From: Oceanobacillus halotolerans
Lineage (GTDB): Bacteria > Bacillota > Bacilli > Bacillales > Amphibacillaceae
Reading direction: 5' to 3'
Length of the DNA: 64,000 nt
Assembly (NCBI RefSeq): GCF_010993955.1
Contig: NZ_WIXL01000001.1
Location: 525,235-589,234 of the forward strand
In this document: positions 18,710 through 26,859 of the stretch, in pieces
How positions within the stretch are numbered: the stretch's first letter is position 1
Layout of the letters: the number at the start of each line of letters is the position of its first letter
Position numbers and translations under genes: made by a program
The notes under the pieces: generated by a model
What the model saw: only the letters and a program-made list of their open reading frames with translations
Database searches by the model: none
What the model was told of the DNA's origin: nothing

Positions 18710-19777
18710 CTAATAGGAGTTAGATGTCCCTTCACTAAGAACACTTTCTGTTTCACCAGTTTCACTTTCACTGTCTCCATTTTCGCCTTCAAGCTCCAAA
18801 TGGCTTTTTAGCATAGACTTTGTTTCATTTAATGCGACTTGGTCTAACTGCCAGTAATACGTGCTTTCTGGCTGCCAATCGTTTCCTTCTAAGGTGTGTG
18901 TGTTAATATCAATATTCTTACCATCTGTTCCATAGGAGATAAAGCTTTTCATTTCATCGAATGTCATGTTGGTTGTCATATTTTCACCAACAGCATCAAT
19001 TATGTTATCAAACTTAAATACGGAATTAGCAGAAGCTGCCTTATCGACTACTGCTTTAATGAGTTCTTGCTGACGTTTTCCACGTTCAATATCATTATCT
19101 AGTTTCCGTGTACGAGCTAGTGCTAATGCTTCTTCTCCATTTAATTCTTGTTCACCAGGTAATAGATGGATTGCATTTCGTTGGTCCATCGAATTGGATT
19201 CATAAAATTCATATGGCACCTCGGCTGTTACTCCATTCAGTGCATCTACGACATCGACAAATGCATGGAAGTTCACTTTTACCCAATAATCAATTGGAAT
19301 GTCCAGTAAATTTTCAACCGTACCGATTGTAGCTTGCGGACCACCAAATGCATGAGCGTGGTTGATTTTATCCTCATAGCCAACTTCTGGAATATAGACA
19401 TAGGAGTCACGCGGAATGCTGACTAAATTCACGCTTTTATCCTCTTTATTCAAGGTAGCAACCATTAACGCATCAGATCTCGCGCTTCCCTCATTATCAC
19501 GGTGATTGTTTTCATCTACCCCGATGATTAAAATGGATACATTATCCTCGGTGGGATCAACTTTTACCTCACGTAGTTCTGATTTTTCTCTACCATCATC
19601 TTCATAGGATTCACTCATGACGGTATCGGCCTTCATATATAAATACGTCCCATAGCCAATAATGGATAAAAATGCAACTAGTATTGGGATGAGAATAAAT
19701 AATGCTCTTTTTCGAAACGTACGTTTTTTCTTTTTTCGCTTAACCAAGCGACTTTGCGACGTATTGTCTTTCTCCAT
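18710..19777 (-). CDS. LytR-CpsA-Psr (LCP) family wall-polymer transferase
   Basis: The 355-residue protein has a short basic cytoplasmic N-terminus (KRKKKKRTFRKR), one membrane helix (about 25-47) and an extracellular LCP domain (about 85-310). The LCP motifs are present: DNVSILIIGVD, SDALMVATLN, SIPRDSYVYIP, KINHAHAFGG, YWVKVNFHAF, and NGEEALALARTRK with DIERGKRQQELI. LCP enzymes move undecaprenyl-linked glycopolymers such as teichoic acids onto peptidoglycan; the Arg and Asp residues in these motifs bind the lipid pyrophosphate. The C-terminus is acidic, Glu/Ser-rich and probably disordered. One of three LCP genes in this window, and closest to the one at 20501. Confidence 0.95.
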   Translation of the reverse strand: MEKDNTSQSRLVKRKKKKRTFRKRALFILIPILVAFLSIIGYGTYLYMKADTVMSESYEDDGREKSELREVKVDPTEDNVSILIIGVDENNHRDNEGSARSDALMVATLNKEDKSVNLVSIPRDSYVYIPEVGYEDKINHAHAFGGPQATIGTVENLLDIPIDYWVKVNFHAFVDVVDALNGVTAEVPYEFYESNSMDQRNAIHLLPGEQELNGEEALALARTRKLDNDIERGKRQQELIKAVVDKAASANSVFKFDNIIDAVGENMTTNMTFDEMKSFISYGTDGKNIDINTHTLEGNDWQPESTYYWQLDQVALNETKSMLKSHLELEGENGDSESETGETESVLSEGTSNSY

Positions 19778-19977
19778 TATAAATTTCCCCTTTAATGTTA
19801 AAGTGCCTTCTTCTTATCATTATCTATTGTTATAAGGTTAGTAGAAAAGTACTAACCTATATTGTACTATGAAAAACCATTTTCGTATATTAAAAGTTTG
19901 TTACATTTTGTCAAAAATCCATCACACATATTAGACGAATGAAATGGTAAAAAGATTCACCTTATCGAAAGAAAATT

Positions 19978-20005
19978 TTAAAAAAACACCCAAAACATAT
20001 GGGTG
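19978..20005 (-). terminator. Terminator of tagD
   Basis: On the minus strand CACCCATATG/TTTTGGGTG forms a 6-bp GC-rich stem followed by eight T (A-run at 19979-19986 on plus), 27 bp after the tagD stop. Confidence 0.75.
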
Positions 20006-20031
20006 ATTAGGTGATTAGGTGCCAGTACTAA

Positions 20032-20421
20032 TTATAGGTTACGAAGATTATCCTTAATTTGTGAGGTGGAAATACCAGTTGTGCGTGGCAAATAAATGAC
20101 GTTACAGTATTCATTGAGATAATCAAATTCGCCTTCCCAATCATCCCCCATTACTAATATGTCTACGTTGTATGTTTCAATATCATGAATCTTTTGTTCC
20201 CAAGAATCCTCTGGAATGACTTTGTCCACATAACGAATCGCTTCGAGAATCATTTTACGATTTTCGAAGGTGTGATACGCCTCTTTATGTTTGATGACAT
20301 TAAATGAATCTGTTGAAATGCCGACAATTAAGTAATCGCCCATCGCTTTGGCACGATGTAATATATTAATATGGCCAGCATGTAATAAATCAAATGTTCC
20401 ATAGGTGATTACGGTTTTCAC
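20032..20421 (-). CDS. tagD: Glycerol-3-phosphate cytidylyltransferase
   Basis: GTG 20421 is chosen because GGAG lies eight bases upstream and the product then has 129 residues with the usual start MKTVITYGTFDLLHAGH; an in-frame GTG at 20430 overlaps the ribosome binding site. The nucleotidyltransferase signature H14-A-G-H17 and the C-terminal RTTGISTSQIK are intact. The enzyme makes CDP-glycerol from glycerol-3-phosphate and CTP for poly(glycerol phosphate) wall teichoic acid. It lies 79 bp downstream of an LCP gene on the same strand, so precursor supply and polymer attachment are probably co-transcribed. Other tag genes are not in this window. Confidence 0.96.
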   Translation of the reverse strand: MKTVITYGTFDLLHAGHINILHRAKAMGDYLIVGISTDSFNVIKHKEAYHTFENRKMILEAIRYVDKVIPEDSWEQKIHDIETYNVDILVMGDDWEGEFDYLNEYCNVIYLPRTTGISTSQIKDNLRNL

Positions 20422-20500
20422 TGTTAACACTCCATACAGGATTTAGGAATTTTCTTTATCATAACATGAGTTTGTAGATTAGGCGAGGAGTGTCTCCCCC

Positions 20501-21499
20501 TTATTCTCCTTCATCCTCTATTTCCAAATCTAGATGCTGTCGTAATTCCTGTTCCACTTCAATCCGATTTTCTTCATACACATCATAATACCAAAGTCCA
20601 TCCTCATGACGCGTTCCAACTCCATCAAGGTTAACGTCCTCGACTTTAATTTCTTCATCCAATCCGTAGGCAAGAAAGCTTTTCATATGATCAAAGGTAA
20701 GGTTTGTTTTCATATTTGGCGCAATCGCATCCAATACATCCCCAAGCTTGAATACCGATGAAGCGGACGTTGCTTTTTTAGCCACAGCAGTAATAATCTC
20801 TTGCTGACGTTTCCCTCGTTCCACGTCACTATCTTGCTTTCTTGTTCTTGCAAGTGCGAGCGCTTCTTCTCCATTTAAATGCTGATAGCCGGCCTCAAGG
20901 TAAATTGCATTTTTATTATCGTCAGAGTCAGATTCACTAAAGGCATACGGAACATCAAACATAATCCCTCCTAAAGCATCGACTACTTCGACAAATGCAT
21001 TAAAATTCATACGCACATAATAATCGACAGGAACATTGAGGAAATCCTCCACCGTCTGAAGCGTCGCCTTCGTCCCACCGAAAAAATGCGCATGATTGAT
21101 CTTCGTAAAATAACCAACCTCTCTTACATACACATACGTGTCACGCGGAATACTTAGAAGTTTAATCGATCCTAAGTCCTTATTAAACGTCGCGAGAAGC
21201 AGTGCATCGGTTCGGCTTGCATTTTCATCCCGATGTTCGCTGTTATCGACACCCATGAAAAGGACAGAAACATTATCTTCCACCGGATCCACGCTCACAT
21301 CCCTTAACTCAGATGTCTCATTCTCACGGCCAACCTCTTCATGGGACTCCTCCACGATATTTTCGGTTTTATTATATATATGTGATGCATACACCCCAGC
21401 TCCAGCCACTAGTAAAAGAACAACAGCACCGATAATTAGGATCCATTTCTTTTTCCTAGATTGAGCTGGCGTTGCATTGGTATTATTGTCATTCTGCAT
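20501..21499 (-). CDS. LytR-CpsA-Psr (LCP) family wall-polymer transferase
   Basis: ATG 21499 is preferred: GAAGGGGACG lies upstream, and the frame above it gives a His/Phe-rich stretch unlike the family. The 332-residue protein has a polar N-terminus, one membrane helix (about 20-42) and an LCP domain with DNVSVLFMGVD, TDALLLATFN, SIPRDTYVYV, KINHAHFFGG, and NGEEALALARTRKQD with ERGKRQQEII. It attaches a lipid-linked polymer to the wall, most likely the teichoic acid whose precursor is made by tagD directly downstream. Its promoter region faces the first 21-bp repeat array, which begins 100 bp upstream of the start. Confidence 0.95.
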   Translation of the reverse strand: MQNDNNTNATPAQSRKKKWILIIGAVVLLLVAGAGVYASHIYNKTENIVEESHEEVGRENETSELRDVSVDPVEDNVSVLFMGVDNSEHRDENASRTDALLLATFNKDLGSIKLLSIPRDTYVYVREVGYFTKINHAHFFGGTKATLQTVEDFLNVPVDYYVRMNFNAFVEVVDALGGIMFDVPYAFSESDSDDNKNAIYLEAGYQHLNGEEALALARTRKQDSDVERGKRQQEIITAVAKKATSASSVFKLGDVLDAIAPNMKTNLTFDHMKSFLAYGLDEEIKVEDVNLDGVGTRHEDGLWYYDVYEENRIEVEQELRQHLDLEIEDEGE

Positions 21500-21599
21500 G
21501 TAAACGTCCCCTTCGTAAATACAGATTACGTACTTTATAGCGTTAACGAAAAAGTGGAAGTGTATTCGTGAGGGGAGTGCTGTTATTTGAGCGAGGCCG

Positions 21600-21913
21600 C
21601 ATGAGTTTCTCACGATGGCGCACGAGGTTTGAGCATTCTCACATGAGATTAAGGGAAAGCTGCACGAGTTTTGAGAGGTGTCGCATGAGTTTCTGGGATT
21701 GCTGCACGAGTTCTGAGAAATGCTGCATGATATTCAAGGAATGCCGCACGAGGTTTGAGAGTTTTCGCATGAGTTTCTGGGATTGTCGCACGAGATTTGA
21801 GAGTTCTCGCATGAGATTGAGGCGGTGCCGCATGAGTTTTAAGTGTGCTCGCATGAGATTTGAGGAATACGGCATGACTTCTGATCATTCTCGCATGACT
21901 TGTCAACATAGTC
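21600..21913. repeat. 21-bp repeat array 1 (15 units)
   Basis: Fifteen units each begin with GCATGAG or GCACGAG (one with ACATGAG, two ending GAC). They start at 21600, 21621, 21642, 21663, 21684, 21705, 21726, 21747, 21768, 21788, 21809, 21830, 21851, 21872 and 21893. All intervals are 21 bp except one of 20. The 14 bases after the core vary widely. The array fills most of the region between the divergent LCP and NERD genes. Arrays 2-4 carry the same core in the opposite orientation (CTCATGC). Open frames over it in several frames are a by-product of a period divisible by three. Confidence 0.92.
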
Positions 21914-22098
21914 GTACTTTACTCAAAAGATATAAAATGAACGTTTCTTAAATTTTATCCTTTATAAAATTAGCTTTTTCTATAAGGAAAACATTATTAT
22001 CCTTATTATTTCTACTAGAAACGTTTATTTTATGAATTTCATTACTTCATAAAAATGCTATATGATAAGGAAAACGTGAATGGAAAGAGGTTAATCAC

Positions 22099-23079
22099 AT
22101 GATTATTAGAAGAAGATCGAAGCCTTTGCCACTTAAAAAGTTAGATACTCGGCTACCAACTACATTCCCAAGGTATACAGAAATGGAGATTGATGCACAG
22201 AAACGAAGAAAAGGCTATGTCGGGGAACAGCAAGTGGATTATCATTTGGAACAATTCGCGGATGATTATATTATCCTACAAGATGTTAACTTGAAAGTGA
22301 ACGGGAAAAATGTACAGCTGGACAATATTATCATAACGGAATATGGAATCATACCAGTCGAAGTGAAAAATTACGATGGAACGATTACGTTTAATACTGC
22401 TCTTAATACGTTTACTCGTTCTAATGGAGAAGTGGAACAAGGCTACAAACACCCCATTACACAAGCAGAAAACCAACAAAGAAATCTTCAAACTTGGCTT
22501 CAACAATATAACCTTCAACATATTCCAGTCTATTTTTTTGTAGCAATAAGTGATCCGCGTACTGTTATTAAAGTGGTTGGTGATGAGGAGAAAATCGGCA
22601 AAATTGTTGCACATGGTGAGAATATTCCAAAGTTATTAAGAGAAAAAGTTAATGAATTGAAAAGCCACGATCTTCGCAAGTTTGATCCGAAAAAAGTTGG
22701 CCATATGATATTAAATGCCTGCGAAAATTATGATGGGGAGATAATGAAAACCTATCAAGTTCAGAAATCTGATCTGTTAACTGGTGTTCACTGTCCATCC
22801 TGTAAGCGATTGGGTATGCGGCGAATTTTTGGGAATTGGCTATGCCTTAATTGTAATCATCGTTCTAAATATGCACATCACCGCGCTTTAGATGATTATT
22901 TGTTATTAATACGTCCTTTTATAACGAACAAAGCATGCATGCGATTTTTGCATCTGGAATCCAGAGGTATCGCAACAAGAATATTGCAGCATAGCAACCT
23001 TTTGTATGATCAAAAGAGAAGAGTCTGGCGGAAGAAGCGAAGTGCACTTGTACAAGGTGGTCATGCGAGAAATGTCTGA
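22099..23079 (+). CDS. NERD-domain protein with C-terminal zinc ribbon
   Basis: The 326-residue protein has a nuclease-related domain (about 38-150): RRKGYVGEQQVDYHL, LDNIIITEYGIIPVEVKNYDG with the Asp and the Glu-x-Lys expected of a restriction-endonuclease-like fold, and NQQRNLQTWL. A zinc ribbon follows near 234-255 (CPSC then CLNC), and then a basic tail. NERD proteins in Bacillus are thought to act on nucleic acid, but their substrate is not established. The last six codons (GHARNV and stop) are encoded by the first unit of repeat array 2, so the array supplies the C-terminus. Start ATG follows AAAGAGG. Flanked by arrays on both sides. Confidence 0.85.
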   Translation: MIIRRRSKPLPLKKLDTRLPTTFPRYTEMEIDAQKRRKGYVGEQQVDYHLEQFADDYIILQDVNLKVNGKNVQLDNIIITEYGIIPVEVKNYDGTITFNTALNTFTRSNGEVEQGYKHPITQAENQQRNLQTWLQQYNLQHIPVYFFVAISDPRTVIKVVGDEEKIGKIVAHGENIPKLLREKVNELKSHDLRKFDPKKVGHMILNACENYDGEIMKTYQVQKSDLLTGVHCPSCKRLGMRRIFGNWLCLNCNHRSKYAHHRALDDYLLLIRPFITNKACMRFLHLESRGIATRILQHSNLLYDQKRRVWRKKRSALVQGGHARNV

Positions 23080-23345
23080 ACTCATGCAAGAAAGTCTGAA
23101 ACTCATGCGAGGAAATGGAAAAGTCATGCAAGGAAGCCTGCAACTCATGCGAGGAAAGGAAAAACTCATGCAAGAAAGCCTGCAACTCGTGCGAGAAAAG
23201 AAGGAACTCATGCGAGGAAATGGAAAAATCATGCAGGAAAGCCTGCAACTCGTGTGAGGAACGGAGAAAGTCATGCAAGAAAGCCTGCAACTCATGCGAG
23301 GAAAGGAGAAGATCATGCAGGAAAGCCTGCAACTCGTGCGGGCAT
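23060..23345. repeat. 21-bp repeat array 2 (13-14 units)
   Basis: Units start at 23060 and then every 21 bp without exception to 23333, each with the core (C/G/A)TC(A/G)TGC. Even and odd units alternate between a GCGAGGAAA-type and a GCAGGAAAGCCTGCAA-type interior, giving a 42-bp higher-order period. The second type forms a small perfect hairpin (TGCAGG, loop AAAG, CCTGCA). The array begins inside the end of the NERD gene and stops about 95 bp before the next gene. Repeats in both strands stay open in several frames, but no start site supports a protein. Confidence 0.92.
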
Positions 23346-23439
23346 AAGAAAAAATTATGAAGTAGTGCCTATAATTCGTGTTACAGCAACACTTCCAACT
23401 TATTAATTCCCTTCATTCCTATTAAAAAGGTGTGTTAAA

Positions 23440-24363
23440 ATGAAAGTATATGAAGAGAAAGAAACCTCGGCTTATATCAAACATGATCAGCTATTTAAAG
23501 AATTAATCCACACATTTCTCGCAGAATTTATCGAAGCATTCTTTCCAGATATATATCACCATATTGATTTTTCAGTTGTACAGCCAATGCCTGATGAAAT
23601 TTTTACTGATTTATTAGAGGGAGAAAAGCGCAGGCTAGATATTGTGGTTGAAACGAAATTAAAGGGAAACGAGGCAATGATTATCATTCACATTGAGCCA
23701 CAAAGTTATGTGCAATCAGAATTTAACAAGCGAATGTATCTCTATTTTAGCCTGTTGTATCATAAGTATCGGAAGCCTATTATACCAATTGCTGTTTTTA
23801 GTTATGATGAGAATTGGGAACAGAATCGGTATAAAATGGAATTTCCGTTTTTTCATGTGTTAACGTTTAACTTTTTAGCATTGCATTTGCGGAAAATGAA
23901 CTGGCGCAACTATATCCAATCTAACAATCCAGTTGCGGCGGCACTGTTAAGTAAGATGGGGTACACGGAAGGTGAACGGGTCCAAGTAAAGAAAGAATTC
24001 CTGCGAATGTTGGTGCGTATGAAGTTAAATCCTGCGAAAGAAAGGTTAATTTATGGATTTTTCGAGCGGTATTTAAAATTAAACGAACAGGAGGAGAATA
24101 TTCTTATGGAAGAAATCAAAAAGATGGATAATGCAGAGAAGATTATGGAATTGCCGATATCGTATGAGGAGAAAGGTATAGAGAAAGGAAAAGAAATTGG
24201 AAAAGAAATTGGAAAAGAAATTGGAAAAGCAATTGGGATAAAAAAAGTAGCAGTCGAAATGCTGAAGGAAGGATATAATATGGAAACTGTAACGAAGCTC
24301 ACAGGTTTGGATCAAAAGGAAGTTGAGGAATTGAAGAAGCGCTCTGATGAAAAGGATGGGTGA
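23440..24363 (+). CDS. Rpn-family recombination-promoting nuclease / putative transposase
   Basis: The 307-residue protein resembles the Rpn/YhgA-like PD-(D/E)xK family. It has KHDQLFKELIHTFLAEFIEAFFP near the start and a catalytic core RRLDIVVETKLKG then IIIHIEPQSYVQ, with Asp and the Glu-x-Gln pair at residues about 68-88. It also has MYLYFSLLYHKYRKPIIPIAVFSYD, and a C-terminus with tandem KEIG units (GKEIGKEIGKEIGKAIG, residues about 248-266) followed by a helix-turn-helix-like EMLKEGYNMETVTKLTGL. Rpn proteins promote RecA-independent recombination in E. coli. The KEIG stretch comes from a 12-bp DNA repeat that probably varies in copy number. The 3' end of the gene is duplicated just downstream. 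Confidence 0.85.
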   Translation: MKVYEEKETSAYIKHDQLFKELIHTFLAEFIEAFFPDIYHHIDFSVVQPMPDEIFTDLLEGEKRRLDIVVETKLKGNEAMIIIHIEPQSYVQSEFNKRMYLYFSLLYHKYRKPIIPIAVFSYDENWEQNRYKMEFPFFHVLTFNFLALHLRKMNWRNYIQSNNPVAAALLSKMGYTEGERVQVKKEFLRMLVRMKLNPAKERLIYGFFERYLKLNEQEENILMEEIKKMDNAEKIMELPISYEEKGIEKGKEIGKEIGKEIGKAIGIKKVAVEMLKEGYNMETVTKLTGLDQKEVEELKKRSDEKDG

Positions 24364-24384
24364 ATCATTTATAAGAAAATGAAT

Positions 24385-24628
24385 ATTGAACAGGAGGAGA
24401 ATGTTCTTATGGAAGAAATCAAAAAGATGGATGATGCAGAGAAGATTATGGAATTGCCGATATCGTATGAGGAGAAAGGGATAGAGAAAGGAAAAAAAAA
24501 TTGGTAAAAAAATAGGATTTAAGAAAGTAGCAGTCGAAATGCTGAAGGAAGGATATAATACGGAAACTACAGCGAAGCTCACAGGTTTGGACCAAAAGGA
24601 AGTTGAGGAGTTGAGGAAGTTGCTTTGA
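24385..24628 (+). pseudogene. Duplicated 3' fragment of the Rpn-type nuclease gene
   Basis: This segment repeats the last 260 bp of the gene at 23440 with high identity, from GAACAGGAGGAGAAT onward (source near 24083), through the EEIKKMD, ELPISYEEKG and EMLKEGYNTETTAKLTG coding parts. The KEIG block has shrunk to one unit and the reading frame is broken by a run of nine A after GGA (near 24491-24501), so translation stops at once. It has no start of its own. It reads as a tandem partial duplication that was never a full gene. Confidence 0.85.
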
Positions 24629-24755
24629 TAGACGTTTAAGTTAATTAATGGATTGGCAGGAGAAGCGTGTGCCCATGGATAAGAAGTATGCCTCGTGAGG
24701 AACTGGGAAAATACGTGGAAAAGACATTGCCAAGTCATGCAAAAGAAGGAATAAT

Positions 24756-24956
24756 TCACACAACCTCACCTGCAATATCTATAACATTATCCACCTCAAA
24801 CACCAAATAGCCCAACCTTGAATCAGAAACAAAAATCTTTTTATTTAATGACTGAGCAATTTATTCACTTCTTAAATCAGTCAAATCATAAAAATTATAT
24901 GCTTTTTCCGCTAGAGTCCGTTTAATAAATGAATAATCTACTATGTAATACTTCAT
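24756..24956 (-). pseudogene. Small gene with an in-frame stop, function unknown
   Basis: On the minus strand an ATG at 24956 opens a 66-codon frame broken only by TAA at 24861-24863: MKYYIVDYSFIKRTLAEKA.. up to the stop, then IAQSLNKKIFVSDSRLGYLV.. to TGA at 24756. Composition on both sides of the stop is protein-like. No strong ribosome binding site is visible. It is either a decayed gene or a 31-residue short protein; I do not recognise the family. Confidence 0.35.
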
Positions 24957-24986
24957 ATTGCATCAGAACTCTATAACAGGTGTCAA

Positions 24987-25174
24987 TTCATTCGGTAGCA
25001 GAGCGAATTCATGCAACGAATTGGAGAACTCGTGCAACAACCAGCATAAGTTGTGCGAGAACTATCTAAACTCGTGCAAGAAGTTGAAAAACTCGTGCGA
25101 GGGGTGCGTTAAGTCGTGCGAGAATCTGAAAACTCATGCGAAGACATCGCTAACTCATGCCAGAGAAGCGGATT
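24987..25174. repeat. 21-bp repeat array 3 (8-9 units)
   Basis: Core CTCGTGC/CTCATGC starts at 25008, 25029, 25050, 25071, 25092, 25113, 25133 and 25154, with a degenerate unit at 24987. Intervals are 21 bp, with one of 20. It lies between the pseudogenes and the end of the NlpC/P60 gene, in the same orientation as array 2. Confidence 0.88.
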
Positions 25175-25234
25175 TGAGATCACATTTTTTAAATAAAAAA
25201 GGAGGATAGAAACACCCCCCTTCAAAAAAATCAA

Positions 25235-26281
25235 TTAATAAAACCGCTTATACCCATCAAAATGCTTTTTCCAATACGAATTACTTAAGCTAGATATTTC
25301 TACACCATTTGAGCCTGCATGGATGAATTGATTATTCCCTAAATAAATCCCTAAATGGGAGATGCCGGCTTTGTATGTACCTTCAAAAAAGACAAGATCT
25401 CCGACTTGGGGGTTATTTACATAATAAGCGCGGTTGTAATATCCACCACTAGATAAGCGACCAATGCTCATGCCTGCTTTTTGGTAGGTATAGTAAATGA
25501 ATCCACTACAATCGAATCCACTAGGTGTTGAACCACCCCATACATAATCAATGCCAAGCATGTTTTTGGCTGAACTAATTAGCCTGTCCACGTTATAGCT
25601 TACGTCAGCGGATGGTTTTTCAGTTGAGCTGGATCCACTGTCCCCTTTTGCACCAATGTTAAGCTTTTGTCCGATTAAGATAAGGTCTGACTTCAGATTG
25701 TTCCATTTCCGTAAGTTTGCAACTGTTACATCATGGCGGGAAGCGATACCAGATAAGGTGTCCCCTGATTTAACAGTGTATACTTTAGCGCTTCCAACTT
25801 TTCCGTTAGATCCTGAATTACTGTTGGATTCATCTTTATTATTGTTGTTTCCTGATGAGCCTGATCCTGATTTGGATACAACAAGTTCATTTCCAGGATA
25901 GATCAAGGTTGTATCTAAGTCATTCCATTTCATTAAGTTAGATAACGATATATTATGCTTGGATGCGATGCCACTGAGGGTGTCGCCTCGCTTCACCGTA
26001 TATGTAGAGGAGTCATTGGAGCTGGATTGCTGTTTGGAATTGTTGGTGGAACTAGATTTTTTCTCAGTAATAATGACTTGATTTGGAAAAATGATGTCCC
26101 CATTTAAGTCATTTAGCTTTTTTAATTGCGACACACTTGTGTTGTACTTTTGGGCGATGGACCAAAGTGAATCGCCACTTTTGACTTTATGATCTGCTGC
26201 TTCAGCTTCATCTGTTGCCACGAAAGTTGACGCAATAAACGCACCAGCTGTAGCGGTCATGATTGCCTTTTTATTCGCCAT
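25235..26281 (-). CDS. LysM and NlpC/P60 cell wall endopeptidase
   Basis: ATG 26281 follows AAGGGGGAAA; the ORF extends to 26305 without a site. The 348-residue protein has a signal peptide ending near AEA (about 1-28) and three LysM domains (about 31-75, 92-135, 167-210, each with GDTLSGIA or GDSLWSIA) joined by Ser/Asn/Gly linkers. It ends in an NlpC/P60 domain with catalytic Cys258 (GFDCSGF), His309 (SHLGIYL) and His321 (FIHAG). It should bind peptidoglycan and cut D-gamma-Glu-mDAP bonds, like LytE or CwlS of B. subtilis. Arrays 3 and 4 flank it on both sides. Confidence 0.95.
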   Translation of the reverse strand: MANKKAIMTATAGAFIASTFVATDEAEAADHKVKSGDSLWSIAQKYNTSVSQLKKLNDLNGDIIFPNQVIITEKKSSSTNNSKQQSSSNDSSTYTVKRGDTLSGIASKHNISLSNLMKWNDLDTTLIYPGNELVVSKSGSGSSGNNNNKDESNSNSGSNGKVGSAKVYTVKSGDTLSGIASRHDVTVANLRKWNNLKSDLILIGQKLNIGAKGDSGSSSTEKPSADVSYNVDRLISSAKNMLGIDYVWGGSTPSGFDCSGFIYYTYQKAGMSIGRLSSGGYYNRAYYVNNPQVGDLVFFEGTYKAGISHLGIYLGNNQFIHAGSNGVEISSLSNSYWKKHFDGYKRFY

Positions 26282-26458
26282 TATAATTTCCCCCTTATCC
26301 GACACGTGATTACATTATGGTGAATCCCTTCCATAATCGGAAAAAATCCCCATATGGTTTTAGATTAATTATAGCACGCTATTAGTAGATTATTAGATAT
26401 TGAAGATGTTTGTAATATTTTTGTAATATTTGTCAAATTAGTGGTTGAAGTAGGGGGA

Positions 26459-26752
26459 GTCTTGCGAGAATGAGAGGAACTCATGCCGATCATATCTAAA
26501 ATCGAGTAATAGCAGATGAAAGTCGAGCAGCTGCAGGATCAAGTCATGCAGCATCATTCTAAATTCGTGCAAGAACAGGATCAAGTTATGCAACATTATT
26601 CTAAACTCGTGCAAGAACAGACTAAATTCGTGCAGACATAGGGTTAGGTCATGCAGCAACAGCCAAAACTCATGCAGTAGCGTCCCAAACTCATGCAACA
26701 ACCTCCCAAACTCGTGCGACACCACCCCAAACTCGTGCACCAACATCCCAAT
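26459..26752. repeat. 21-bp repeat array 4 (14 units)
   Basis: Fourteen units start at 26459 and every 21 bp exactly to 26732; most have CTCATGC, CTCGTGC, GTCATGC or TTCGTGC. Units at 26501 and 26522 have a mutated core (TCGAG) but keep the spacing. The array sits between the divergent promoters of the NlpC/P60 gene and mnaA. Confidence 0.92.
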
Positions 26753-26859
26753 CGCACATTTTCACCCATATCATCTATCACTTTTTTTGTTATAATTTCA
26801 GTAATCGTGTAAAATTTTATAAGAATGTATTCATGAAAATATCCACTGGAGTGAATGAA

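Noticed and set aside
21568-21951. Frames on both strands over array 1
   Set aside because: Repeat-driven open frames without start sites.
22906-23332. Two minus-strand frames over array 2
   Set aside because: Same cause; they also run over the NERD zinc-ribbon coding region.
23060-23345. CRISPR array
   Set aside because: Units are 21 bp including the variable part, the core is only seven bases, there are no constant long repeats and no cas genes.
23006-23360. Plus-strand frames of Cys/Glu/Lys heptads (SCEERRKSCKKAC) over array 2
   Set aside because: They come from a 21-bp period divisible by three. Several frames on both strands stay open, no ribosome binding site precedes any of them, and they continue out of the NERD gene end.
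24079-24759. Minus-strand 226-codon frame across the Rpn gene end and its duplicate
   Set aside because: It is antisense to a clear gene, and the length reflects the duplication. Its protein is Phe/Leu/Ser-rich as expected for an antisense frame.
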